From Tritrichomonas musculus (lineage: Eukaryota > Parabasalia > Tritrichomonadida > Tritrichomonadidae): a DNA stretch of 64,000 nucleotides. How positions within the stretch are numbered: the first letter of the stretch is position 1; every line of letters starts with the position of its first letter. The position numbers and the translations under genes were made by a program. This document shows, piece after piece, positions 28,717 to 38,239 of the stretch. The notes under the pieces were generated by a model. The model made no database searches and had not been told where the DNA came from. It saw nothing but the letters and a program-made list of their open reading frames with translations. The stretch covers positions 5,704,001 to 5,768,000 of the forward strand of contig JAPFFF010000003.1 of NCBI GenBank assembly GCA_039105265.1. Reading direction: 5' to 3'.

Positions 28717-29987
28717 TCCTGATTTTATATTATAAAACTAGTTTTACAAAATTGAAAGTAACTGATGATGAGGCTAAATTATTCACATTTTATTTTAAAA
28801 AAAAGAACTTTTTGATATAGTTGATGGTTATTTGTAATAAAAAATTTTCATAAAAAATTAAGTGAATATTGCATTGAAATAAAAATAAAATAAAGCCAAA
28901 TCCATATTGATTGTAAAGTAATTATTTATTTCCAATTTTAGAAAATCAAAATCTCAAATGAATTTGAAAAATTGTTTCATAATTTCCTCCACTCAAGATT
29001 TTAAAATGTTTAATAGTATTTTTGTTTAACAAAGTAATTGATTATATATTTTCCAACTAACTTCATTTGATTTTTTTGTTGTTTTTGGAGAAAAATGCAA
29101 ATTTTAGTTTTTTTCAGTTATGATTCAAAAAGTTAACTATTGGTCGAATCATTTAAAATTATGATACTCACAAAAAATAAATTACATTTTGTTGAATGTA
29201 AATCAAATATCTCATAAACCGATGATTTAACATGCAACAAATATTGGCATGGTATTTCTTTTTCATTCTACAATTTAATGAATGGTGAATTTTTATGTTC
29301 AAAAAAATTTTCATTATTCTTTTGAACAGCATGATGAGCCCAAGTGTAGAGAAAAGTTGAAAAATGATCAATTTCGGTACTTTCGCCTTGCTTTCTGAGT
29401 TTTTTCTACATAATAAAAAAAAAAAAATTGCATGTTTTGAGAGATTAGATAATATTAATTGTTTAGTTTTGCTAGGCTAACTTGTAATTAGTTGTGCTAT
29501 CAAATCGATTGTATATGTTTGCTTCAAACAAAATTTCTTTTGTCTTTTGACAAATGTTCATCGTTTTAAAAGTTATTTAGAATAAATTTGTTTTAGTAGG
29601 CATATGTTGGTGTTTTTAATATTACATTCTGATATTAATAAATAAAGCTAGAATATGCTAGAATTAAATAAATATTCTAATATTCATGAGTCCTTTTCAC
29701 TGATATTAGAACATTAGCGGAGTTCTGTTTCTAATTAAAATTACTATGTTTTTTGTAGTATAAATTGGAAAATATTTTGATGAAGAAAATTTTGAAAATG
29801 CCATAGCTGTTTGTAAATATTATAATAGTATAATGTAAGAAGGTTTCTCAATTTTTATCTATTTGTATTTTCCATAATGAAAAATTAGAAACAAAAATTT
29901 TTCGAGTACTAATTTCAATGTAAATATGGTTATATTTTCTATTTATTCCTGATTGACCAAAAATAAACACAAATTCTAATTTTTTAA
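28717..29987. other. 1.27-kb divergent spacer, no gene seen
   Basis: Between the P-loop gene (leftward) and the AP beta gene (rightward). It must contain both promoters. Composition is AT-rich with no convincing frame, RNA gene or long repeat. ACAAATTCTAA at 29969-29979, eight bases before the AP beta ATG, is repeated before the start at 3687. Confidence 0.5.
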
Positions 29988-32468
29988 ATGACTGATCCAT
30001 TTAATCAAGAAGGCAAAGGTGAGGAAACAGAACTCCGCGAACAACTCGATGGTAATGATCCAGATGAACGTAAGAACGCTGCAAAGCGTGTTGTATCTTT
30101 AATGCGTTCTGGTGAAAATGTATCAGGTTTATTTTCTTCAATGCTTCGTTGCGTTAAATCAAGCGATGTTGAACTCAAAAAATTGACATATCTTTATCTT
30201 CTTAACTACTCAGCTCAAGAATCAGAACAAGCTATTATGGTTGTCAATACGTTTATTCAAGATAGCCAAGATGGTTCTCCATTTATTCGTGCTCTTGCTG
30301 TTAGGACTATGTGCCGTATCAAACTTGAAAGCGTTGCAGAGCATATGATCATACCTCTTAAAAAAACTCTTCATGATCCAGATCCTTATGTCAGAAAGAC
30401 AGCAGCTCTTGGTGTTGCAAAACTTTATGATGTTATACCAGAAGCTGTAGAAAATGCAAATATTTTCGAAGACTTGCTTGGACTGCTTCACGATGATAAT
30501 CCTTTAGTTATATCAAATACTATAACTTCTGTTTTTGAAATAAACGAAAGAAGAACTACTCCAATTTTTACACTTAATTCTGAAACTATAGCTCCAATTT
30601 TGAATGCTATCACTTCGTGTAGTGAATGGTGCCAAGTTAGTCTCTTTGATGCACTTTCACGATATAAGCCTGAATCTCATGAAGATGCTTCATTCCTTGT
30701 TGATAGGCTTGTGCCATTTCTCAAGCATTCAAATCCAGCTGTTGTTATCGGCTCATTCAAATGCATTTTCTTATTTATGGAATCAGATGACCAAAAGCCA
30801 ACAAAATTATTCCCACAAATTATACCACCATTTATCACACTTGTTTCAACATCTGAACCTGAAGTTCAATACGTTATTCTAAGAACTTTATCTTTATTTG
30901 TTCAAAGATATCCAAAAGCTTTATCTAAGCAAATACGTGTGTTCTTTTGCAAATATAATGATCCATCATATATCAAAATGGAAAAACTTGACATCATCGT
31001 TACTATTTGCAAGCAATCAAATGCTCAACTTGTTCTTAACGAACTAAACGAATATAGCAATTCAGTAGATGTTGCATTTGTTCGTAAGAGCATTCGTTGT
31101 ATTGGTCAAATTGGAATTAAAATGAAAGAAGCAAGTCCTCGTTGTGTTGATATCCTCGTTCAACTTGTAGGTGGTAAAGCTGATTATGCAGTTGAAGAGT
31201 CAATTTGTGTTCTGTGCGACATCTTTCGAAAGTATCCTGGCCAATTTGAATCTGTTTTAAACGCAGTTTGCTCCAACTTTGAATTGCTTAAAGAGCCACG
31301 TGCAAAAGCAGCAGGAATTTGGATACTTGGTGAATACTGTCACATTATTGAAAATGTTGATGTTCTTCTTGATCCATACCTCGATACATTTCATGATGAA
31401 GAACCACTCGTCCAACTAACAATTTTATCTTCATTAGTGAAAATCTTTGTTCATAAGCCAGATTTAACTCGCGATCAACTTCAATTTGTCTTGAACGAAG
31501 CTACAAAGCCAGGAAACATCCCTGATGTCAAAAACAGAGCTTTAATATATTGGCGTGTTTTGAGTGCCGACCCAGAGCTTCAAATCGCCCATCATATGTT
31601 AACATTTGATAAACAAACAGTAATTCATAGCGGTGTTCATTTTGATCCGAATGTTCTCACAGAACTCATTCGAAATATGGGTTCTGTTTCTGGCGTTCTT
31701 CACGTTGTTCCATCTGATTTTGTTCGACGTGTTCAATTCATCCCTGAAGACTCTGGAAAGAACGGTTTACCAGATAGCAATGTTAATTATAACATCAACT
31801 ACCATCAATTAAGACTTAATGATTCTTCAAATATAGATGTATTTGCAGATTACGATCGATCTAATATTTATTTAAGGGTTGTCAACAAATCGCAATCAGC
31901 AATCGGACAATTTGCTTTTGCAGTCAATTCAAATGCTATAGGTTTAACGCTAGTTGGCCAGCCCCAATTTCCAGAGGAACTTGATTCTGGTGATTTTTGT
32001 GAAGTTAATATTCCAATTAAAATAGATCCAAGTGCTGCAGGTAATTTTGATAAGCACGACCTACAAATTGCCCTTCGAACAAGTATCGGAACGATTTTTG
32101 CTTTAGACAAAGTTCCGCTTCAAATTGCAACTCTTCCAGAAAATATTGGACAATTGACACAAGATACATACAGGCAATATTTTGCATCTTATACAGCAAT
32201 GATGCAAGCTGTTGTTCAAGATGCACAAGTTGCCTCTGATGAGCACTTGAAAAATAATCATGTTTTTGTTATTGGTAAAAATGAAAACAAAACCTACGTA
32301 TCGTTCGCACTCCCTTTGAATAATAATAATTGCGTTTTTGTAGCTGAATTGGTTCAAAGTCCTCAATCTGTTACAGTCAATATTAAAGGTCCAAATAACA
32401 CATATTTCAATATTATTCAACAGACTGCTCGCGAACTTTTTACAATTGATGAAATTAGCTTGATTTAA
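29988..32468 (+). CDS. AP-1/AP-2-type adaptor complex large beta subunit
   Basis: An 826-residue protein. The trunk (residues 10-560) is an alpha-solenoid of HEAT-like repeats with hallmark beta-adaptin runs: VELKKLTYLYLLNYS, FIRALAVRTMCRI, DPDPYVRKTAALGVAKLYD and AKAAGIWILGEYC. A short linker (about 580-610) leads to a beta-sandwich appendage and a C-terminal platform (QDTYRQYFASYTAMMQ). The beta subunit of AP-1/AP-2 binds dileucine signals and links cargo to clathrin on Golgi, endosomes and plasma membrane. No clathrin-box (LL-x-x-D/E type) is visible in the hinge, which is much shorter than in animal beta1/beta2. Gene family is sure; whether it serves AP-1, AP-2 or both is not. Confidence 0.92.
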   Translation: MTDPFNQEGKGEETELREQLDGNDPDERKNAAKRVVSLMRSGENVSGLFSSMLRCVKSSDVELKKLTYLYLLNYSAQESEQAIMVVNTFIQDSQDGSPFIRALAVRTMCRIKLESVAEHMIIPLKKTLHDPDPYVRKTAALGVAKLYDVIPEAVENANIFEDLLGLLHDDNPLVISNTITSVFEINERRTTPIFTLNSETIAPILNAITSCSEWCQVSLFDALSRYKPESHEDASFLVDRLVPFLKHSNPAVVIGSFKCIFLFMESDDQKPTKLFPQIIPPFITLVSTSEPEVQYVILRTLSLFVQRYPKALSKQIRVFFCKYNDPSYIKMEKLDIIVTICKQSNAQLVLNELNEYSNSVDVAFVRKSIRCIGQIGIKMKEASPRCVDILVQLVGGKADYAVEESICVLCDIFRKYPGQFESVLNAVCSNFELLKEPRAKAAGIWILGEYCHIIENVDVLLDPYLDTFHDEEPLVQLTILSSLVKIFVHKPDLTRDQLQFVLNEATKPGNIPDVKNRALIYWRVLSADPELQIAHHMLTFDKQTVIHSGVHFDPNVLTELIRNMGSVSGVLHVVPSDFVRRVQFIPEDSGKNGLPDSNVNYNINYHQLRLNDSSNIDVFADYDRSNIYLRVVNKSQSAIGQFAFAVNSNAIGLTLVGQPQFPEELDSGDFCEVNIPIKIDPSAAGNFDKHDLQIALRTSIGTIFALDKVPLQIATLPENIGQLTQDTYRQYFASYTAMMQAVVQDAQVASDEHLKNNHVFVIGKNENKTYVSFALPLNNNNCVFVAELVQSPQSVTVNIKGPNNTYFNIIQQTARELFTIDEISLI

Positions 32469-32637
32469 ATTTAATATTTATATTATTATTATTTTAAATA
32501 CAAAATTTGAAAAATTGTTGAATAAAAGATAATGAAATCAAATACAACTACATGATCTTATATATTCCAAAAGCGAAAATAGAAGAGGGGTAAAAATGCT
32601 TTCTTTTTTAATATTCATTTTATTTATTTTATACATT

Positions 32638-34428
32638 TCATTTATCAGAACTTTGTGGTTTTTCATCCTTTATAATTGAAACAAATCTTGCCAAAAATTC
32701 GTCATTTGGGAATTCCAAAAGGCCTGCTTCAAGCAATTTAACCTTGTTAGGATGATCGCATAAAACTGCTAATCCAACAGCTCTTTCAACAATACTTTGT
32801 GAATGTGGGAAAGTAGTTAAAACTTTCATCACAGTTGGTAAGGCTGCCTTAACTTCAAGGACTTCTTTTAATAAGCCATTATCAGCGCAGTTGAATATGA
32901 AAGTAACAATATTTTGAGCAACAATAATCTCATTTGTGTGTATTGCAAGGATTGCAGAAGAAGCGCGAATTGCTTTTAATTCTGTAACTTGCTTTGTAGC
33001 ATGTGCAGCACTTAAAGCAAGTGTCGCATACCCATTTGATACTATTGCTTTATCTTTTGTATTTGCCATAATAGCTTTCCATATAATTGGAAACATCTTT
33101 TGATACATTTCATCATCTGCTAATGAGTCAGAATAAGATAGCATATTAGCTATTGTTAACAAAGCAGCTGTTACTAATGAAGTACTTTTAATAACTTCAG
33201 AATCATTGACTTCTTTTGTGTCATCTTTAGCGTTATCATTTTTAGTATCTTTAGTATTATCTTTATCACTTTTTCCTTCTTCTTTTTCTTTATCTTCATC
33301 AATTGCTTCTTGCTGTTCAAGTTTTTGAAGGGCCCATTCAATTACATGTTCCTCTTTTGATCGTTCACATACATCGTGAAGCATAAGGAGTTTTGACAAA
33401 AGCATAAACGATGCGTCTGTTCGTTTGTCAAATATTATATCAAGAATACCTTCTGATGCAATTTGTGTGTATTGTGATTCTGTTCTACTTAGTGAATAAA
33501 GTAAAAAGAATGCTGCATCAATTTCTGCTTCCGAAATTTCAAGTTCAAATGCTGCTGTAACTGCAGGAATGAAATCTCCTCTGGCCATATATTGGAAAAG
33601 TTGTGGTGGAGCTAGCATCATTAGTGAAAGAGAATCGCCAATAACGTTTTTGTTTTCTTTCCAATGATTCATGACAGCACGAACTACCATAAAGCCATTA
33701 AAAACATCTTGTATGCCTTTTTCTGCACACATGCGCATGGAGTTAAGGCAGCCAACGACGATAGGTTCTCTTTCAATGTATAATTGCATTGCGCCTATTA
33801 AAACGCGAGCTGCTCCTGTTTCGTTTATCTTTTTAACTAGTTCTTGAGAGAGATTTTCTTCTTTTAGATATGTCATAAGTTGAGCAAGAGCTGCAACCAA
33901 TTCAATTTCGTTTAAGAGATGTAATAAAATTACGCCAAAAGGTTTTAATTCAGCATCAGTTTGTTCGAGATCTGGAATTCCAACGGTAGAAAGAACATGC
34001 TTTATTCCTTTTTGAGATTCATCAGTGATTTTGAGTGCAGAAGATATTGAATATTCTTGTAAAGCATCAAGAAGTTTCCCGTTACATTCAAAAATCTGAC
34101 CACGACGAAGATACGCAAGTGCTAAAACTTGAATTAGTGGATCCGTTGTTAATTTATCAGAGTTAGCAACATCGGCTTCAGTTTCTGGTCTTTTTTCTTT
34201 GTAAATATCAATTATAGAATTTGCATCATTGAATGCTTTTTCAAGTTCATTTTTAGCTATATAACACATCGAACGGTTTGCAAGACAAACACATTTTAAT
34301 ATAACTTGTTCGTCTGTATCAATTGGTGCTTTGGCTATAACCTCATCAAAATCTGGTATAGCTTTGGTGAACTGTTCTTTGTTCATCTTTTCCAAACCAT
34401 TATTCTTTAGCTGGATGAATTCTTGCAT
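32638..34428 (-). CDS. TPR plus armadillo-like protein, UNC-45-like arrangement
   Basis: A 596-residue soluble protein. Residues 3-145 hold three TPR-like helical pairs (KNNGLEKMNKEQFTKAIPDF, then LANRSMCYIAKNELEKAFND, then LAYLRRGQIFECNGKLLDAL), including the Asn and Arg positions typical of Hsp90/Hsp70-clamp TPRs. From about 150 to 590 follow armadillo/HEAT-like helices, broken near 375-410 by a Lys/Asp/Glu-rich insert. TPR followed by armadillo repeats is the arrangement of UNC-45/She4 myosin chaperones, but the armadillo part is shorter and I cannot confirm the UCS domain. A safe description is a TPR co-chaperone-like protein. Convergent with AP beta across 169 bp. Confidence 0.6.
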   Translation of the reverse strand: MQEFIQLKNNGLEKMNKEQFTKAIPDFDEVIAKAPIDTDEQVILKCVCLANRSMCYIAKNELEKAFNDANSIIDIYKEKRPETEADVANSDKLTTDPLIQVLALAYLRRGQIFECNGKLLDALQEYSISSALKITDESQKGIKHVLSTVGIPDLEQTDAELKPFGVILLHLLNEIELVAALAQLMTYLKEENLSQELVKKINETGAARVLIGAMQLYIEREPIVVGCLNSMRMCAEKGIQDVFNGFMVVRAVMNHWKENKNVIGDSLSLMMLAPPQLFQYMARGDFIPAVTAAFELEISEAEIDAAFFLLYSLSRTESQYTQIASEGILDIIFDKRTDASFMLLSKLLMLHDVCERSKEEHVIEWALQKLEQQEAIDEDKEKEEGKSDKDNTKDTKNDNAKDDTKEVNDSEVIKSTSLVTAALLTIANMLSYSDSLADDEMYQKMFPIIWKAIMANTKDKAIVSNGYATLALSAAHATKQVTELKAIRASSAILAIHTNEIIVAQNIVTFIFNCADNGLLKEVLEVKAALPTVMKVLTTFPHSQSIVERAVGLAVLCDHPNKVKLLEAGLLEFPNDEFLARFVSIIKDEKPQSSDK

Positions 34429-34835
34429 TTGATGTTAGCTTATAAACAAATAATCTTTGAATTTATTGAATCAAACGACCACCTAAGTATTCAATTCATC
34501 ATAGCTGTACAAATTTATTAATATATTTGGTCGTATTCTTATATATTTGTTTTTCAAAATTTTATTTAATATAATCTTACATTGTTCAAAAAAATATCAT
34601 GATTTCAATTCTTAAGAGAAAAAGTTAAACCCCCTCATAATCATTCAAAAAAACGTTTTTCGATTTTATCAAATTGAAATAAAATATAGGTCAAACTTTT
34701 TGGTAGATTTCATAATGAGAATTGATAAAAAAAAAAATAATTTTGAATTTTATCAGCTATATTTCTTCAATAACTTGATAATATGTAAGAGATTCTGATG
34801 AATGATTTACTGTGATTGTAGAATTCTTAATGATA

Positions 34836-35100
34836 TTATATTAACCAACAAAATCCATCACCCTTGGCACTAGTCCAACCTTTGAAAAATAGAGCACTAG
34901 CACAACCTCCTAAATAAGAATGTCCATTTATTCCGTCCATAGCGTTATGAACATTTCATAAACATATGAAGAAACAGGTCCAAATGAGTAATAAGAGCCC
35001 AAAATCAACAGGTGAGAAACCAAACAAAGCATCTCTACCCAATTGTTTATTAATAAACTACTTATTAACATGAGTTGAAGATAACTGCATAGGAGAAGCA
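34836..35100 (-). pseudogene. decayed coding fragment of unknown origin
   Basis: On the complement strand a protein-like run (MQLSSTHVNK, stop, FINKQLGRDALFGFSPVDFG) continues after a frame change as AMDGINGHSYLGGCASALFF and GWTSAKGDGFCWLI, then a stop at 34836-34838. One in-frame stop and at least one frameshift break it. Base composition is richer in G+C than the surrounding spacer. I do not recognise the protein. Its position beside two other broken frames suggests a dead mobile element. Confidence 0.45.
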
Positions 35101-35328
35101 GGCTATTATATTACATAACGATTCACATAGAGAAATTTATTATATCCCAAATCGAACTATTTGCAAATGATTTTGCTACAGATTGTTCATAAATGATCCC
35201 AAAATCGAATTATTCGTATTTGATTCGACTAATATCTATTCCATTACCGAATTATTAGTAAAAGATCCAACTATTGTAAACAATATGTCCATTATATCTT
35301 AAAAGTTTTTTTATTTAATTGGTTTTAA

Positions 35329-35975
35329 ATGGCACAGTATATCGATCCCTGTTTATTTGATACCATACCAGCAACAACTTACAAGATCACTATTACGAAA
35401 CAAGATGTCTTGAGTTATGTATTAATGATGGAGCATTTAATGACATCAAGCTATCATTCTAAAATAATGATCGAGTAATTATTACTACATATCACACAGC
35501 ATACAGATGTTTGAGCAGTGTTACTGAGTTTACACGTGGAGCTCTACTTAACAAGTATCGTTTATTTATTGATGAAACTCATTTACTTCTACAAACTCCA
35601 GCATTATTTGAGATGACGCGAGAGTTTAACTATGATGGATTTATTATAGCTATACCAAGGGAATTAAAGCATCTATCTGTATTTAAAGAATATGCTCCTA
35701 AAAATCCATTTATAACAACACATTACCAAAGAAAAATGTTTATGAATAAGCTTACCAACTTGTCATCACAATACAATGAAGTAATCGAATTGGTGAAGAA
35801 GAAAATAAACGAAGACAATTGGATTATTTATAAGATTGAAGACAAACAAGAATGTAAATCTTTAAAAAAATTGCATATTAAAGAAAGTATTGATGCATTA
35901 TTGTATAACCGAGATAAGAAAAAGGTCGAGATAATGAATGGTAAATTCGTTGAAAAATCGAGTGATACTAGTTAG
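35329..35975 (+). pseudogene. frameshifted helicase-like fragment
   Basis: An ATG at 35329 opens a 49-codon frame (starting MAQYIDPCLFDTIPATTYKI) that stops at 35476-35478. Protein-like sequence continues in another frame from about 35463 to 35975: VIITTYHTAYR, then NKYRLFIDETHLLLQ and a long charged helical part. The FIDETHLLL run resembles the DExH box (motif II) of superfamily 2 helicases and the preceding TTYHTA resembles motif Ib spacing; no Walker A precedes it. The longest open part lacks any ATG near its beginning. I infer a broken helicase-like gene of a mobile element or virus-like element resident in this genome. Confidence 0.45.
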
Positions 35976-36011
35976 TATAATGATTTATTAGATCTCGTTT
36001 ACATATAAATA

Positions 36012-36229
36012 TAGTATTGCTTTTGTGCCAGAAATGAGTAAGTTTAATTACAAAGAAATGAGTAGGAACACAAATACAAACATTTCTCGAAGAATTGTAT
36101 AACGCAGACCATTTAACATTACTTAAAAGAGCTATTACCGAGTTAACTAACAAACCAGACTACACAACTCTTAACACTCTTATTCGTCGTAATCCAAATG
36201 CTAATAAGTTCGATACCAGAACATTGTAA
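36012..36229 (+). pseudogene. third decayed fragment, frameshifted
   Basis: A run AFVPEMSKFNYKEM continues, after a frame change near 36060, as QTFLEELYNADHLTLLKRAI and TELTNKPDYTTLNTLIRR, ending in a stop at 36227-36229. Hydrophilic helical sequence, not recognised. It may be the C-terminal continuation of the helicase-like fragment or a separate gene. Confidence 0.4.
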
Positions 36230-36241
36230 GTAATAAATTTC

Positions 36242-36413
36242 GATTTTATGGCAGTTGCTTTTTGAGACGAAGTCTCAAAAAGTAGCAGAGATAAAATCAA
36301 ATTCATTGGCCTACTTTTTGAGACAATCCATTCAATATTTAAATACCTATTTTAATATTTTAATAAAGTTTTATTATTTTTTCAATGCATCTCAAAAAGT
36401 AGGCGCCATGAAT
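36242..36413. repeat. double foldback: tight hairpin plus looped inverted repeat
   Basis: First unit: GATTTTAT / ATAAAATC outer stem (36242-36249 and 36291-36298) around CTTTTTGAGAC, loop GAA, GTCTCAAAAAG (36258-36282). Second unit: CCTACTTTTTGAGA near 36310-36323 pairs with TCTCAAAAAGTAGG at 36390-36403, with ATTCAT/ATGAAT flanks (36301-36306 and 36408-36413) extending the stem. The CTTTTTGAG core and the pairing of a tight hairpin with a looped repeat recur at 17735-17889. Confidence 0.65.
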
Positions 36414-36450
36414 GAAATTATAATGATAATATTTGTATTAATAAGCATAA

Positions 36451-37572
36451 TTAAATATTACAATTGCTATAACATTTGATAACTTTGAAAAAAGGTTCGA
36501 AAATGATCAAATTTGAATTGTTTTTATCTATATTATTGATATTTTCAATATCTGTTATGAATTGGCAATTAATATTTAATTCATCATTTTTCCTAAGATT
36601 TCTCTTTTGCTTTATAAACTTTTCAATTTCAGGCGTGAGTTCAGCAAAAAAATGGTCATTCATTAAATTATCATTATTTATAGGATTGAGCCCTGTTAAT
36701 TCGGCTCTTGGAAGCATCATTAGAGACGGATTTGGAGCAGCAGCAGCGGGAACACCTGGCGAACCTTCAGTTTTTTGTAAAGAAAGAGATGGCGTGTTTG
36801 AAGGTGAAAGTAACAAATTATTAGATTTTTCAACACATGAAGAAGCTGATGTAGTGATCTTTAGATCTGGATTTTCATTGTTGTTACTATTGTTTACAGT
36901 GCTATTTGGTGTGCTGGTTCTAGTAGTGTTCGGGGTATTCGTCCTTGTTGTATTTGGAGTATTAGTCCGTGTTATATTAGGTGTGTTTGTTCTTGTTGTG
37001 TTAGGAGTGTTCGTCATTATACTTTTGTTGCTATTGTTTTCACTTTCGTTTAGGTTAAACTTAGATGGTTGCATTGAAATTCCTACCGTCGTGTTTGGAT
37101 CAATTTTTAGACTTTCAAGAGCTGCTTTATCATTGACAAATTGGGATAATATTTGCCATGATTGCTCTGTACGTTCAAGAACCATCATTGAAAGCTTTTC
37201 TTTAGATGCTAAAAACCTGATTGCTGCATCGTCATCCTTGAACACAGAATTAACTTGAATAATAACGATTACAAGATAAATAAGAATAAAAACAATAGAA
37301 TAAGCAATCGATGAGAGAACAAATAAAAAAATATAATATTGATGCTTAATGTGGCGACTAAGACGGTTGATCTGATCATTTATTTCTTTAATTGAAGCTT
37401 CAATTAGATTGAATTCAGTAATTGTCATATTTTCAATGTATTTTGTGATTGAATTAAATACAAAACAAGTGTTTCTGTTTTCTGAAAGAGCATAGTAAAA
37501 AAATCTAAAGAGTGAGCTTGATAGCGTTAGTGAGGCATATAAAACATATGTTAAGCAAATACAAATGCACAT
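36451..37572 (-). pseudogene. chimeric fragment carrying a copy of the middle of the 1,733-residue membrane gene
   Basis: The frame (373 codons from the ATG at 37572; open to a TTG at 37587) is made of three parts. A short hydrophobic start (MCICICLTYVLYAS) is unique. The middle, encoded by 36704-37540, is residue-for-residue the same as residues about 754-1033 of the large membrane protein at 39715-44916, including one membrane span and the TNTPNTTR repeats. The end (from ELTGLNPINNDN) is unrelated to that protein. The fragment lacks the other domains, so it is probably non-functional, although the frame is intact. It may instead be a young chimeric gene. Confidence 0.6.
36704..37540. repeat. 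837-bp direct repeat, copy 1
   Basis: Matches 41819-42655 without gaps. I find two base differences, at 36853 (A versus G) and 36904 (A versus G), both silent in the shared reading frame. Flanks on both sides are unrelated. Confidence 0.85.
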
Positions 37573-38239
37573 ATATGATGGTATCAAGCAGATATTCCAT
37601 TTTGATGAGAAAAAATTAATTGGTCTATAAAGTTAAATATATATAATACATCATAAGTATGATATGAATAATCAATGTTACCGATCAATATTTACTATAT
37701 AAAAAGATAAAAATATTTCAAAAAACATTCCATACATTTGGTGGGAAAACGAAAAAAAATTAAAATAAAACTCAGAAATCCCCACAATTTTTTTAGAACG
37801 ATCATTTTTTTGAGAGGCATCATACCGCCTTAAGTAAAAAATACCAAATCTTAATTTTTACTCTTAACTTTTTATGAACACATATCACAAAAAGTTATAT
37901 ATCAAATTCCTTGCTATTCAATTATTTGTATAAAAAATGGAATTAATTAACGTGCTTATAATAAAGGCCATTACAAAAAAGTGTATAATTTATAAATATT
38001 TATTAGACATACAATTTAAATAAAAATTTACTTGTTTGGGAAGATTTGTAAAAAATTTTTATATTTACTTGTTTTGGATAAACTTTTTCAATATGAAAAG
38101 GTCAAAATTACTCATTTTAAAGGTCAATTAGTCCCAAGTAGAATGCAAGATTTTAAGAGAAACATTGAAAAAAATTGAATTTAGATTTTAAAATATTTCA
38201 ATACTTTCACCTCATTATTTATTTAGAAGAAGCTTCAAT
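37573..38239. other. spacer upstream of the Myb-kinase gene
   Basis: A divergent, AT-rich gap between the chimeric fragment and the Myb-kinase gene. It presumably holds the latter's promoter. No repeat or frame of note; the start codon is preceded by CTTCAAT. Confidence 0.5.

Noticed and set aside
36476..37258. 260-codon open frame on the plus strand, repeated at 41909-42373
   Set aside because: It is the antisense shadow of the Thr/Asn/Pro-rich coding segment; its Val/Leu-rich repeats are simply the complement of that repeat.
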